From Dicaeum eximium (Eukaryota; Chordata; Aves; Passeriformes; Dicaeidae), in the NCBI GenBank assembly GCA_013396995.1, contig VWZP01002400.1:3410001-3474000 (forward strand): DNA of 64,000 nt, read 5' to 3'. A model generated the notes under the pieces. That model was not told where the DNA came from, did no database searches, and saw only the letters and a program-made list of their open reading frames with translations. Every line of letters starts with the position of its first letter. The stretch's first letter is position 1. The translations under genes and the position numbers were made by a program. Shown here one piece after another: positions 19,716 through 34,700 of the stretch.

Positions 19716-22700
19716 GTGAGAGCTGGGCGGGAGCCGCCCCATCCCCTGCCCGCGGGTTCCCGGAGCCTCCCCGAGAGAGGAAACCCACTGCCTTCTCTNG
19801 CTGCTCGCGGGCTCGGAGCCGCTGCCGAGGGGCGCCGGGCGGCGCGGGGGGCCCGGCAGGGGCAGGGCCCGCGGGCGGAGCGCTCCGGGCGCTCCCGCCG
19901 CCGCTCACGCAGCAGAAAAAGGAGCGGCGGAGCCTCTTCCGCCCCGCGGTGACAGGCGTGCCCCGAGGCGGTGGCCGGCTGCCTTCGCTGTCCGACGCCG
20001 GGCTTCTAATCTGTCTTTCAGATCGGTTGTACTTCGCTACTTTACGAACTAAACCGAAAAGTACCGTAAATACCCACTACTTCTGTACCGATGAGGAACT
20101 GGTCTATGAAAAGTAAGTGTTGTGGTTTGCATATTCAAAGTGATCACCTGAGAGTCTCCCCAACACACTCTGATATATTCTATAGAATATTTGCCCCATT
20201 GAGTTTCTTGCATAGAATGTGAGCATGAAGTTAGTCTAAATGTATTTATTTATTAGCTGAAACTAGTTTAACAAGGTGATTCTTAAAAAGAAGACTCGTA
20301 AAAACAACTGCAAGGCCAGTTAAATGGCTTAAAATGTAGTTGAGCTCGAAGAAGGATATCTGAGCCTTGTAAGATTTGTTTAAAACATGGAGGTCTGTTC
20401 AGACTAATCACACTTTGTTGACTAGTGTCTTAAATAGGAGACTTATTTGGTACAAATAGATAAACAGTAGTTTGTTTTGTATTTCCTGTATTTTCCTTTA
20501 TAGAGAGTATGAAGTTTACAGAATCGTAAGAATGCTATGTTTAAATGTGCTTTTGAAGAGCATCTGCAACTTCTTTTATAACTCTGGTTTTATTAGAGGG
20601 TTTTGAGATAGCACTTTGTGATGGCTTTTGTATCTTTAAAACAGCAGAAAACATATTTTCTGTGAAGTAAAAGGTTCATGTTTGTAAGACGCTGACTTCA
20701 CATAGAAGGTAAAAAATAAAAACTGATTATAGTTGGGAATGCCATTTAAGGACATAGAAAACATCAAACAGATAAAGTAATCACTCTGTGCCGTGGCTAA
20801 AAAGTTGGTACTTTGGACTTCCAAAATCAGCTGCTTCCTGTGTGATGATACATACCTACCTGCTCCACACGGGGTTTGCTGCAGCAGAAGTGAAACAAAA
20901 TTGTGTTCCTGTTTTAAGCATAACTTGCTTTCCAAATGGTTTGAAGCCATTGTGAGCATCAACCATTCTTCCCTCCTTTCTCCAGTGACCAGTACTGCTT
21001 CTGTGAAGATGTAAACCAATAGTCCTTGGGTTTTAGCTTACTTTCTTTGCATAGCTTGTAGTTACAGGGTATCTTTTCTAGGCGTTTTCTTATCTTAAGC
21101 TGTGTGTCTTCTACTGAAGTTCCCAATGCTTCATTCTGAAAGTTGACTTTTGTAACGGGCTGCTTGGGTTGGGAGAAAGTTCTTTAGTGATCATTGAGGA
21201 ATTTTGATTGGAAGGGACCTTTGGAGTGTCCTAAGGGAGGGTTGACCTAATGTGGAAAGTAGAACTCAATTGGGGAAGGTCCTGAGCAATTTGTGTGGTA
21301 TGAAAGTGTTCCACTTGCTTTAAGAAAGGAAACTTGTATCTCTTCCAGACTTCAGTATTATGTTTTAATTCTTAATGTGCTTTTAAGGAGTGTGAGGGAA
21401 TCATAGGTGGCATTTGATCTTGTGGGTAGGAAGGGGGAGCAGTTCTGTACTGTTAGTTACAGGTGGCTGTACTAACCAAGGCCTGTAAACTGAGGTATTT
21501 GTGTAAGGACAGTCTCATAGTTTACAAAAAAAGGACTGAGAAGTTTGAGGAGGTGTGGGGGAGAAAGTAATTTTCTTTAACATGTGAAGGAAATTCTGTA
21601 GGTATATTCCTTAACCCTAATGAGGGTTAATAACCCTAATATGAAGGTGTAACCTGATACTGGATATAATTAATATATCTGGTAATTAATATTCCATTCC
21701 TTCCAGGTAATGGAAGGAAGCAAAGTTTCCTTCATCTTCTAGGGCACATCTAAAGACTTTAAAGATGTAACTCTTGGTGTATGTTCTGAATTGATGGTTC
21801 CTAATCTGTTTGGCCTATTTTAAAGTTGTCATCCTATATCTGATTCTGTAGATAGATACTCTCCCTTTTGTGCTCATAAAATGCTAAAATGTGATATGAA
21901 AATATGTGACACTTACCAAATGATACCAAAGAATTGTGTAATAACCTTTTACATATCATTGCTAAACTTTCCCCTGGTATTTTTATTGCAGCACCCATCC
22001 CTATCAGTGTATGCAATATTTGGTAATAAACCCACGCTTGATCTTAATTTTTTTGCCCTCTCATATGCAAGGAAGTTTATATGGTCTCAGGAAAGCAGGT
22101 GTCAGTAGGGTTCCATGTTATGTAGATTTTTAATATCTTTCTGGATTTGGAAAGCTAGAGGTAAATTGAGGAATAGAGCACAAGACTCAGTTCTTGGGGA
22201 AGCACTAATTTTACTGTAGCTTCCCTTATGCTCATCAGAAGCTTGACATCAGTCCCTTGTGTTTCCCAGGCTGCACATGAAGTGGAGGACCTGACAGGGC
22301 CTGTCTGCAAGTAGTAGTAGAGTGTAACTTTGGTTCAACAGATCTGATGTCTCCTCACTTCCTCAAAAATGCAGTCTCCTTTCTGAGGAAGTGATTAGAA
22401 GTATTTTTTGTGTGATAACAAAATAAATATTTGGAAGTGAGTTTTGAAATGCTGTAGCTCAGAACAGTGGTTTGCAGAATCTTCATGGAGATGGCCTCCT
22501 TGGGTGATTCTTGTGGTCAGAATTCCGCAGCCACTTTTCCTTTTTAATCAAATTACTTGTTCAGAGTTCCAAGGAGGGGGATGGGAGGTGCTATTTCTGC
22601 TTAGGCATGAAATCCTCAGCATTTGTGAGGTATGTAAGTAATTGCGATAATAAAATTGTTTCTTGATTTAACTTTGCTTAGATGCATCATTGTAGTGACA

Positions 22701-25700
22701 AGACAAAGATACTTCATTGTGCTTGGAAGTAAACTGCTGTTCTTTCAGCTCTTTTTCTGTTTAAATTGCTTTTCTTTGGACTCTTACTCTGTTAGCTTGT
22801 TACAGAATTTTATTTGGCTGACTTTACAGAGGTGTCAGTTTGCTTCACTGAAGCAGTATCTGATCTGAAAACCTCATGAATATGTAGGTTTGGAGTTGCC
22901 TGATTACAGAGAGCTTGTTACTGGATCACATAGTACTTAAAAACTCCCTTTTTTCCCCTCCACTCTTGAAGAGAAATAAGGAAGCAATTGTTATGTTAGT
23001 GCTATACCCCATTTATTAAACAAAAGAGCTGTAGTGCTAGATCTGATGGTTTGGGGTTGACTTGCTCCTGTACCTTGTCACATGATTTATCACTGAATTA
23101 TACACAAAGTGTGGTTATGTAATCTTGAGCACTTTAGCCTTCAGTTCTCACTTGAAGTTTTCAACTGTTCTGATGACTTCATAATAGTGTCTGACTTAAA
23201 CATTCACACTAAGAAGATAATAAAGATGTTCTTAAAACCATTTAAGCCTGTCTTAAATGCTAGATGACTAGGAACTTGCTACTAGAACTGTCACTATTAT
23301 AGTTAAATGTGCTGCAATTTAACCTTGAAACTTATTATGCCAGAGAAATTATATATAAATGCCTCAGTTAAGGGAATAAGAAACCTGAATGGAATATACA
23401 ATTCTGAAATCTCTTTTTTGGTAGCTCTTTTTCTGTAAAATTTTCTCAGAGTCCTTCTGAAACTTCCTGACTTTTCTCCTGAGAAAGTCTGCACTACTTA
23501 TAAGGGAACACAGTCTTTCAGGATAGTGTAATACAGGTAACTGTTGCTTCAGAAAAATGGAATTAATGAGAAGCAATCCATCTTGATGAAGATTGTCATT
23601 TGGCAAATAGACAAACCTTGCCTTGGCAAGACCTCAGTTAATGAGTTAGGCACTAGTAAGAAGCTTTTTATTCTCTAAGAATAGCATCTTTCACGTTTCA
23701 CCTTCCAGTAAGCAGATCTGGGTAGAGAATACTACACTTGATGGTTACCTTAGCTTTCACATAATTTTATCAAAGCAACTTTTAATGTCCTTTTTATTTC
23801 TGAGTAGTTTTCTCAAACAAAGTCAGAATTTAAATAATGTGAAACAGGAATCTCTTACTGGTTAATTATAATGGCCTTCATAAATCATAATGGTTTTATT
23901 CAGTTATTTGTTCTGACTTTGGATCTCTTGTATGAGCAGCTTTTGCAGATCTAATCTCTGACATGGTGTAAGCAGCTGTAGAAGTAGTAAATATGATAGT
24001 CTCTGTAAATCAGACTTTACACTGAAACATTCTTTCAGGCTATGGGATGTTACTTGCCCATTTCACAGCAGTCTCCATCAGAGCTACTTCAGTTATGTAG
24101 CAGTAGAGTAAGACCCTCAGGTGCTTAACTGCAACAATATTAAATGAGTACTGTTTCTTCTACTGCATGTGTATTTGTAAAGAAGCAGTTTGTCTTTCCT
24201 GTTAGAAGAGTAAGGGTTAGCCTATCTGGTTTTGCTTTGGTTAAATGCTGCTTTTCTGTGGCTGTTATGGCAAGTAACAGTACTTGCAAACAGTTGCATA
24301 GGAAACCCGAACTTCTCGATCTTTCTGTGGCTTAAATCATTGGAAAGGAAAAAGAAAGCTTAAACTTAGCCTTATTGCAACAATCAGAGCTGTCACTTCA
24401 CACAGAAGGCAGTTCACATTAGTAATTTTGAAGACTCGACCTTGACTATTGGATGGCCAAGACAACTTAGGAAAATTAAGTCCAAACTTAAAACAAGGAA
24501 ATATTGCAACTTGTCAAGAGGAAATGGACTTAATACCTGGGGTTTTTTGCATAATCCAGGGCCTCTGCACTATTCCTACCTTCAGATATTTCCAGGGTTA
24601 TATTTGCTGTATCATCCTTCATCTGTTCAGAAGCATGCAATCCCTAAGTAGCATTGAGTGTTAGGAATTTTGTCTCAGCCCAATTAAGGAAGCTCCTAAC
24701 AACTCACGTGTTACTGGAGGGCTTATCCCCTTGTCAATGGGCTAGAGGATGAAAACGGTGCTCACCTTTTTTCATGTGCTTGAGAAGTGGGGAGGAGAAA
24801 CACACTTGAGGAAACTGAATTGAGAAAAAAGCCTGAATCGGTAAGATTTCCCAGCCAGCAGTTACGTTGTCATGAATGTGCAGACTGATCCTCTCTCATC
24901 CAGAGAGTTTGCTGCATGTGAGAAGTGTTCAGGTTCTGATTTGAAGCAAATAGCTGAATAGTCAGTTGGCCACTTCTGCAGCACCTGGGCCTTGTACTGT
25001 TTAGTGGCCAGGCTCAGAACAGATGCAGTAAGGCCCTTGGTGGGTCATAACCTCAATGTTCCTGCATAGGAAAGAGGAAGGGAAGGACAGGAGAAGAATG
25101 AATCACAATAAGAGAAACAGTCTCATTGCTTAAGTTTAATAGGAAGCTGGACATTTGTAAAATGCTGAAAAATTAGCCAAGTTTTGCAGTTAGGAAGCTG
25201 TATTTTTGTTATTTCACCAGGTTATTGGGTTTTATCCTTTACTGAAGTAATTGCAAGCTTGGAGGGCTCCTGTTTTGGCAGGAAAGTGGCTTTATATGAT
25301 TGCAAGTCTCAAGAAGGCAAACTTCATACTTAAACCCGTACTTGTGCTCCACTTCTGGGATATGAACTCCAGAAAATGATTGCAGTTGTTAAGAGCTGGC
25401 TCTGTTTCCAAGTTACTAAACCAATGACTGAATAAGGTGGCAAACAAGAAACATCATGCCCTGATGGGAAGTGGATGGCAGTATAAAACTACTGCTCTGT
25501 AGGGAAAAAGTATCAGGCATCTGGAGTAAAGTATAAGTAATGCATTTTATTTTTGGAAGATCATATCTTGGCCTGATAGATTGACTGAGGTTAATATGGA
25601 CCTTAACAAATTAGAGATGGACAATCACCAACTGTATGAAATTCAGCAAGGGCAGGTGCCAGATTCTGCAGCTGAATGGGGCAGCCCTGGATGTAGGGGC

Positions 25701-28700
25701 AGACTGGGGCATGAGAGACCAGAGGGCAGCCTCAGTGTACTCTGATTTTGTGGAGGTTATCCATTCAGTTAAAAGTCTGCTAGGCTATAATTTTCCTTCT
25801 TTGAGTGGCACCATCTAATCATTCAAGATGGGAAATCTGTTAATCATTTTTCTCCAGCACAAGGGTCAGAAATATTCAAATGCTTAGTAAAAAGTGGTGT
25901 TTGCATTGAGAAGTGCTGGTTCAGGCTTGAACTGACTCGTGGCACCTTCGTGTGGCATCCCATGGAACTGCAGCTGAAAACAACTTCCTACTAAAGGGGT
26001 GTGGACTGCATTTCTTCACCATTAAATTCCCTGGAAGAACTTATAGTAACTGTTGGCATGACAGAGTAGAGTTATGGGCTGGCCTTTCTAGGGGGTTGAC
26101 CATTCCTATTATACAGTACAGCAAATGCCTCAGACATTATCCTGCAACAAATGAAAGGTAGGAAGAAATGGTTCTAGGAGTCTATTCTAAGGAGAAAACA
26201 GATACCAGAAACTTATGCTGCTGCTTCCAGGTGGCATCATGATTGATAGTATTTTTGAAGTAAAGCATTTAAATATTCAGCTAGTATATTCTGGGGTTTT
26301 GCTACTTGGTTTGAGAAGCATAAGGATAGCAAGTCTCCATGGGATGAGGGGGCAGAATAACTTCAGGTATCATCTTGGTACTTGGTTAAAACAAAATATA
26401 ATTAAATGTAATTAATACCATACCTGCCTTCTGTTCCTCTGGTTTCCACCTCTGTTGGAAATAACTTTCTCTTAACTGGCTTAAGCTTCAGAGGCATTAC
26501 AGTTTCTCTTACTGTTTTTAAATGCTTTGTTAAAACATCTAGATGTAAAAGAGATGGAAGTAAAATAATACTGGATGAATTGTTATTAGTGACTATTTGC
26601 CTTTTCTTATGTTGATCTTCAGTTTTCGCCAAATAAAATTCTTTATTTAGCTGGTGACTTGGTGTGTCATTTCATCCCCATTCCCTATACCCCACCCATT
26701 TCCCATGTTCCACTTACATTTACTTAAAATTCTGGTCTTGAGATGAAAATCCTTTGGGTGAATCAGGATCAAGTGTCACTAATTCAAGTATAAAAATGGC
26801 CTTTTGTAGAAAAAGTAATGAGGGTGCATAGGATTAAGACCTTCTGCTTAAACATGTCAGAAACTGTGTTTAGGTCTAGGGATATAAATTGAAGAAAGAT
26901 TTTGTAGATCAGAGTTCATTGACTTCTGTACAGAGCCTTGTATTATCTTTCAAAGAACTCTTTTGATTTGAAGATTTGTAAAGCACTTGTTTCACGTAGC
27001 CCCATCAAAGAAAGGATAATTAACTTACTCCAGCTTAGAGGTTGGAGGAAGGTTATGTTACATGCATTATTTTAGCTTTCTGCATCGCATTTCAACCACA
27101 ATGTTTTATCAGCAAAGGCAATAGCTGGTTTATACTGCCCCCATGGTAGTAGGGAAATCACTTGGGAATTGACAGTGGTGTTGTGTATGAGTAGTAATGC
27201 TCATGCAGCAGGGACTGAAAGTGCCTTTCCTTTGATTGTGTTTGTATTCTGAGAAATATCTTGTTTCTGTAGCATAGACAAACAGGGGTAGTACCAGAGT
27301 CTTAAACACAGATACTTCTACCTGCTGCTCTACTGTGTTAAGAGAAGCACAGGATTCTTAATGGTAATCAGTGATGGAGAAATAGTCAAAGATTGTGACG
27401 TCTTTAACTTGGGCATCTTTAACTTCCTGGATAGACTCAAATGTATTTTATCCTTATACCCACCAAAATAGTAATTTGTCTTGTGGATAAATTTGTAAAT
27501 TAATTTTCATGTACTTTTCCTACACTGCTGTTCAAATTTAATCACATGGAAAAGTAGAAGTGGATAGATGACTTCATATTGATGTACTTCTCGCAAACAA
27601 ATTGTAATAAATCTTATCATAAAGCATGGCTGTACTTCTTCAGTTCTTTAGATGAACTGTGTATTCAGTTACAGCTTTCAGTTACTTTGCTCTCAATGTT
27701 TTTTTAAAGTATTCTGTATTACAGTAACTATCCCATTCCATATTTTTCCACACTACTTTAAAAAGTATTTTTCCAAAATAATTTTAATATCATAAGTTTT
27801 ACTCTTCCATCTTATATTTGAGCAAAAGAATGCTCTAAAGTTGATGGAGTAAGGTAAGGTGGGGGTGTTTGATTCATGTGTTAGCACAGCTGTATGGGAG
27901 ATGTTAGGAAGCCTTCTATATGACTTTCCTAGTAGCTACCTTCACTCCAGTGTTGTTAGAGCCCCAGTTTTAACTTCTTGTTTGTCTTAACTCATACTTG
28001 TCCTTAGTTTTTATTTCATCTCTGTGAAAAACTGTATGGAGGGTTTTGTTTTAAAAATAACTATTGACCATGTCTGGCAGACTTATCTAAGAGAAGATGA
28101 TGAATTCTGAAGTTAAACCCTGCTTTCCTGGGGCTGCAGTTTTCTCTTGGTTTAGTTAACTTCTGTCCTACCTGCAAATTAAGTTCTAGTAGTTGGACAG
28201 CTTTGTCTTTTCCCCAGTTAATTAGCTTCTGTAATTACATCATAATGTTCTGTGCTGAACTGAATCTTAACCAACACTTGTGTTGTTACTTGATATTGTG
28301 AAGTAGGTGATACTGAAATAGCATGGATGTGGCAGGAAGGTTACTTGTCTTAGTGATGAAACTAATATGATTGTCTCTTTTTGCACTGGTCTTGGCTTTC
28401 TTGTTTGAGAGAGTGTGGGGAGGAGAGTATCAATGATGTTATAAGCACTAAAAAGATGAAGCACTCCTAATTTATTTTTGTGTCTGTGCAGAATGGGTGA
28501 AGCCAAGGGCACCTCTGCAGATATGTAATGCACCATGGGCTCAAAGCAAGGTTGACAAAAGCAGCTTGATCAGATCCTTGTACAATTTGGTTGTGACTTG
28601 ACAACCTCTCTGGGCAATTGCTTCCCAGTGTTTGATTGCTCTCAAAGTGGAAGCTTTCTTTTTATGTTCAACTGAAATCTAATTCGTTTTCTTGAAAAAT

Positions 28701-31700
28701 AAACCCTTTGCCGGGGGTGGGGAGAAAGCTTGATAGGTACTGCCATCTATTCTATCATGTAATTTCAGTACCTTTTTACTCCTTCAAAGACTGTAAGTCC
28801 AGAACAGCTTTTTCCTTTGTGATTCCCCAAATAAAATGCATTCAGATGCCAATGGCTTGTTTAGTTTGTCAGTAGGCAAGAAGCTTCCTGTCTCTTTTTT
28901 TATCAAAAAGTCTTAAGGCAGATCAGATTAAAGCAGTTTAAGTAGTAGTCCATTCTCACTGTAATTCATAACATGTGCTTCAGCAAATTTACACAGACCA
29001 TCAAGATTAAGATTTTTATACACAACAGGAGAATTACTGGAGGAAGTTTGCAGCTTAAATTTTGACCAGTTTTGCACAATTGATGGAGAAGGAGTTGTAG
29101 AAGAGGTTGCTGTAAGTTGCTTGCCTAAAGGCTGCTGTTGTTTGTATAGGTGTCTGTGTAGAGGGTTTGCTAGGAAGAGCACTGCAAATCACTACAAGGA
29201 ACTCCTGTTGTGCAATAATTTTCCTGTACACATTACTGCTTCTAGATCTCACTTTAAGGCCAGAGATTGTTCAAAGGTAACACAGTTTAAAAATGTAAAC
29301 GAGAGAAACAAGAACAATGAGGAGTTGATATTTAGAACATGAAATAGATAATAAATTGGAAGAACAGCCTAAGGGCAAGAGGATTTGGGGGACAAAAAGA
29401 AACATAATTAAATGTAAAGCGTGTATGTAATATCTAATCTTTGGAATAGTGAAGGATGGGATATAAAGAAATGAGCATAAACTTCAGACTGAGATCAAGA
29501 CTAGATGTTATTAAATAAATTTTATCACCCATAAGAAATTCAGTTTAACTTATTCTTGATAGTAGGTAATGATATATTCTCATCTTAAGCAGTAGTAGAA
29601 TCTTTAGGATGACATCAGCATGATTTAAATGTATATCATGTCTTAAAGTTGTTCATTCTGTGGTTTTGGCCAAAACCAGACTGAATATCATGTGATGAAG
29701 AGAGAAATTCTGTAATTAGTGTGTGTATATAAAGGGAAAAGTAGTTACTGGACTATCTTAAACTGAAGCTACAAATAAGTTTAAATTAATTGCTATTACT
29801 GTCCTTTTAAATTAATCAATAAAGAACTTATCTGTTGTTCCATGTGTATTGATTTCCAGCTTAAATTATCAACAACATGCATGTTGAAATTTGCTTAGCT
29901 CTTTTGTATAAATAATTCTGTTGATTTTTTCCCCAGTTTCTATGGAGATTTTGGACCTTTAAATTTGGCGATGTTATACAGATACTGCTGTAAACTAAAT
30001 AAGAAATTAAAGGTAAGCTTCGTTTAAAAACAGTGTTCCTATAGTTTTGTATTTTCAAATTGAAATAAAATTAGCTAGTTTGAAAGTGTTTGTTAGCTTT
30101 AAGGATATTCTTTGTTCTTAGTTTTTTTCCCTCTGAAGAGTGAAAGAAAATAATATGCCTTCATTTTGGCTTAAGAGGTGAGGAAGGTGACTGAAGGCTG
30201 TGTTCAGCTTTTGCATAACCTTAACACTTTCAAGACAATAGTAACAAAAGCTCCTGTTTGTGTCACGGGTTTGCAGCTAATGAAGTGTGTGTGCTGGTCT
30301 GAATAACTGAAAAAAACAGGTACTCAAGGAAAAAGACATGGGTCCTGAAATCCCACTGTTTAAAGAAGTCTCAGTGGAAAAGGAGATGGGGGCAGAGAGA
30401 GAAACAGAAGGCCTTGGGGTCTATAAGAGCACTGCTTGGCAGTAAATAAAACATGGGTGTGCTATCAACACAGTTTTGATGACAAATCTGAATCATAGCA
30501 TCACACTGGCTGCTGTGTCTAAATCCGAGGTCCATCCCAGCCAAACCCTCTGAACATATGCACAGCTGCCGACTTCACCTTCTCCAAATACCTGTGAAGA
30601 AGTGATTTGCAGCATGTATAGAAAATCTGTCAACTGCAAGAAATGAAACAGATGCTTTAATTCCAAAATGCTGATTAATAGAACTTGTGAGGAAATAATG
30701 AGGGGACCCTTCACTAAATATTACAGATTTAAAACATTTTATCATATAAAATATTAGACCTGTTACAGACAGAAGGGGAAAATGGGACAACAGATGTGAT
30801 TGCTTTGGCCACTAAGAGGGTCCCTTTATTGGAAATGACATTATTTCTAGGGGCACAAATGAAACCTTTAGTTAAGTTGATTCATGCTACCTGGTGTTTT
30901 CAGGGGTATGCTGAATTCCGTGAATTCTTAAGTGGAGGTTCTGCAAACTGAGGGGCTTGTAGAGTTGCTGCAAATTTCTTGAAACAAATAAGTGCTTCTA
31001 GTGAAAACTTACATTGCTTCTTACCTTAAACAGATACTTATAAAGATAAAAAGTTAAACTCTACTGTTTGTAATTTTGAATGCCTGTGCTCATATTGGGG
31101 AAACGTTGGATTTACCATTTAATAACACCAGGCACCTTATATAAATACATTATCGCCCTATTTTGCAGTGCCACTGTGCCATTCAAACATGTGACCAATG
31201 ATTCTTACTCAGTAGGAATCTATCTTTTTTCACCTTAACTTTGCTGTTTGTGACCTTATATTTGCATTATTAAAAACTGGAGTATGCTTGCTCTGTGAAG
31301 CAGTTACTCCAGAGAAGAGCCAGTAATCAACTTACTATTCTAACTTCACTGTGCTCCTGGGAACTAGAGAGATCAGTTCTGTCTTTTCCAGATTCAGATT
31401 GTGACTGTGATCAGTTTGGGACCTTAATATAGCCTGTATGCCTTCAATCTTGAACCTAGGTACCAAGAGTTTCACCCAGAAAATAAGTATGCAATTAATA
31501 AATATCTCAGGGTTTTTTTAATGGTTCAGTATTAAACAGGAATGTGTCTGCAGTCTTTTTTCTTGTTCTAAGACCATCATCTTGCTCATTGAATGAGGCT
31601 AATAGTCAGAAGTGTCTTGTAAGCATGTTAATGAAGGTTGGATGATATGATGGGGAAAAAAAACCAAGGAAGCTAAATTAACACTTTTAATTAGCATCTA

Positions 31701-34700
31701 TTAAGCCTGTTATTTGCAGGGTTGGTTTAGCAAACTGTGATGTCAATTTTAATGTAACTTCTCTATTTTTTGAGAAGAGTGAATGGACTTGCACTGCTGA
31801 AGGGTACAGCTGGCCAGCACCAGAACAGAGGTCTCCACTGGGAGGAAGTGCAGTTTGTTGCTGCTGGCTTGCCAGAAGCTAATTCCAAATAGGTTAAATT
31901 AAACTCCTAGTGCCTAAGAGAGAAGGGTAACCTGATAGTGCAACCACTTGAAAGTAATACCTGGAATCAAACAGCTAAAGCTGGGAGTACTGCCAGAGTG
32001 GTACAGAAACTTGCATATGAATGGACTCCAGTCTGGCTGATTGGCACTACCCCTGGGGCAGGCCAGTACTGCTGATGTAAGCTTTGCTCTTCTACTAGTT
32101 AAAATCTCTGCCACACTCTCCTAATTTAGATGCCATCTGCAGTGGGTAAGTAGGCTTGGAAGAGGAGACCCGGGGCTAAAGCCTGCCTCTGCATGTGTAT
32201 TTACATGCCTCAGAGCAGTGCATCTGCTGGGGACTGTAGCCTAGCTACAGTGACTGCTGCTCAGCTTCCCCAGGCAAGAATTAGTCACCATTTTTACACC
32301 TCATCTTCTTGTGTCTGTCCTTCACACATGTCCTCAAGAGGAGTTCTGGGGTCTGAACTAGGGTGTTCACAAGTTCGTGACCTGTGACTTGCCTGCCCTG
32401 CAGCACAAAAGTAATGGTAATTATCACGTGGCACCAGGTGATGTATAAGCAGCCTGGGATGAGTGTTTCAGAGATGGGGAGTGGACTAGGGACAGAGAGA
32501 GAGCCCTGTTGGGAAACTGCTGCTTGCACACTTCCCTGAGGTGCCCTGTGACCAGCTGTAGGAGTTGTTTGATCATAGGAAGTAAAAGAGACTGCAGATT
32601 ATCATGGGATGGTTGCTACTGCCATACTGGGACACTTTTAGGACTCTGAAATAATCATAGTGCTTAAGCCCAGATGATTTGGTGTACTTGGTTGGGCAAG
32701 CACTTAATGTACTTTTCTTAAGAAAAGAGTCTTAAGTATGGCACAAAAAGAAATGATTTGCAAACCTGAGAGTTTTGGTATGGATATGGTGTCTGAAATT
32801 TAAGATTTAGGCTCCTTTAATTTTAAGACTTCTGTGGATAAGAATAGGGGAAATAAAAGTATAAGATCTCATTAAAACTTGAAAGCCCCACAAGCTTTCC
32901 TTTCAAATCTTGCAGCTGTATCTGTTTTGGGAAAGAAGTTGGACATGATGCAGTATTCTGTTTTCTCCTCTGCTTTCGTGGGGGACTGGTGAGGAATAAG
33001 GATATTGGTTTGAAATGTGCTAATGGCAGATGAACATTTTAAAGTAAACTGTTTTAACTTTATTCTGACTGATTTTTTTAAAACAGTAAATACCTCTGCT
33101 CTGAGGAGGTGAAGAATTTATTCAGATATCCATTTGCTTTGAGGCAAAGTCGTGGCCGTGCCTTACAATAAAACCTTTCTGACCTTGTTTTTGTAATTTT
33201 TCAATTGTTGATTGCTGTGAAGACCATTTTCACTATCCAAGTAAACAGCAAGGAAAAACTTGTCTGTGCTATCTTCCTACTTGGTATTTGAATTCTGTTC
33301 AGGGCAGAAAACACTTGACTAAGCAACTGGCCTTCCTTTATGAAAGAAATTTTTTTTCTTGTTTTTAAGTAAGGCTGATTTAATGAAAACTGCTTTTAAA
33401 AAACTGTTGTATTTTATGTGTGCATAGCCTTACACATTCTCAACAAATTAAGGAGCAGAAGTGATCAGGGAGTGTTGCTGATATAAATGATAAAAGCATT
33501 GAAGATCAAAGGCAGGAGAGGAGAGGTAGTGGCAGGCTCATAAACTATGGGGTTAACTTTTTGTATGCTAACTGTATTGCTGCTGAATCATAGAGGGATT
33601 TGGCTTATTGTTTTCTTTTAATATAAATGCTGGGCATACATATGGAACTATAGTAATTGCAAAACATCTCGTTTAGGACAGCCTAGATTTTGAGGCAGGA
33701 TTGCATGCACATGTTTAAATTAACTGTTTTGTATTAAGTTTGCTGATCTTGTATTCATGTCTATTTACAAGTACATGTCACCTTTATATATACCTGTATA
33801 TATGTAAAAGTAGAATTTGCATACATCTAGGCTTATTAAACACATTGAAGTAATTTCTTGCTTGAGCATTGCAACTGTGTTAAACCTTATCCATTTTACA
33901 AAATACTGTCAAATAATATGTTGATTTTACACAGCTGTCTGGTAATTGTCCACCACAGCACTTTCTAATCCTGTCATCAGTTCTCTGCAAGTAAATCTCT
34001 GTGATCTACAGGGAACTTTTAGAAAAGAAAAAATGTAATCTTACAGTGAAAGTAAATATTCTGTAACCCTCTCATACACCTTATGAATTAGTTTTGTTAC
34101 CTAAAGCAAAAACTGCTACACTTTCTGTGTAACCTCTGCTTTCAATTCACAAGATTCTTTCAGTATGTTCCTCTGGGATTTATCTTGAGAGATACTGTTA
34201 TGTTATACTGTTAAAATTTATCTTTTAATGATGTGTGAAACTGATAAAAGTTTCTCACTGGTAAAGTATATTTTTAGTGCTTCATAGTGTGTGCACCTTG
34301 GTTTTCTTATGGGGAAAAAAACCGATTATTGGCAACTGTTATCTGCAACTATAGTTACTCCCTAGATGACCTGTATTGAAAAAGCCCTTCTTGAAACAAT
34401 CCTGGTTCTTCAGAGTTGTGCAGTGCCTAAGGGAACCAAAGCCCTAATCCATTGAGGTGGAGCTCTGGAGCTGTAAAAACAGTAAACTCTCACAAGGGTT
34501 GTGAAAGCTCATCATTGCACCTGGCCAGAGGAGTAGCTGTAGCTTATTAAATATGGTCAGAAAATAAGTATTTTTTAAAAATAGATCATGTAGCTTACTT
34601 TTGATAATGAAAGTGCACTGAGTTGACAAATTGCACATTAATGTTAACAGATGCATTGCATTGACGCTTCAGCAAACACCTACTGTGTTTACTAAAACTT

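Larger units (their letters stand above)
18730..20000 (+). promoter_or_regulatory. CDC14A: CpG island promoter of CDC14A
   Basis: CpG-dense, GC-rich block ending in CDC14A exon 1. It holds paired ATTGG boxes (18913, 18944), E2F-like sites (18853-18860 and 18892-18899), many GGGCGG boxes and a 109-base gap. Long open frames across it are composition artefacts. The exact start site cannot be read. Confidence 0.8.
20113..29936 (+). other. CDC14A: CDC14A intron 2
   Basis: 9.8-kb intron, the largest visible. It holds a 16-base palindrome (20175-20190), antisense CR1 pieces at 21188-21300 and 28530-28700, a telomere-like hairpin at 21611-21630, and a CR1 ORF2 scrap at 25625-25742. No exon is missing between exons 2 and 3: the join is exact. 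Confidence 0.85.

Noticed and set aside
18694..19742. Long open frames (over 200 codons) upstream of CDC14A
   Set aside because: Low-complexity Arg/Gly/Ala/Pro translations of a CpG island, partly running through the N gap; no family resemblance.
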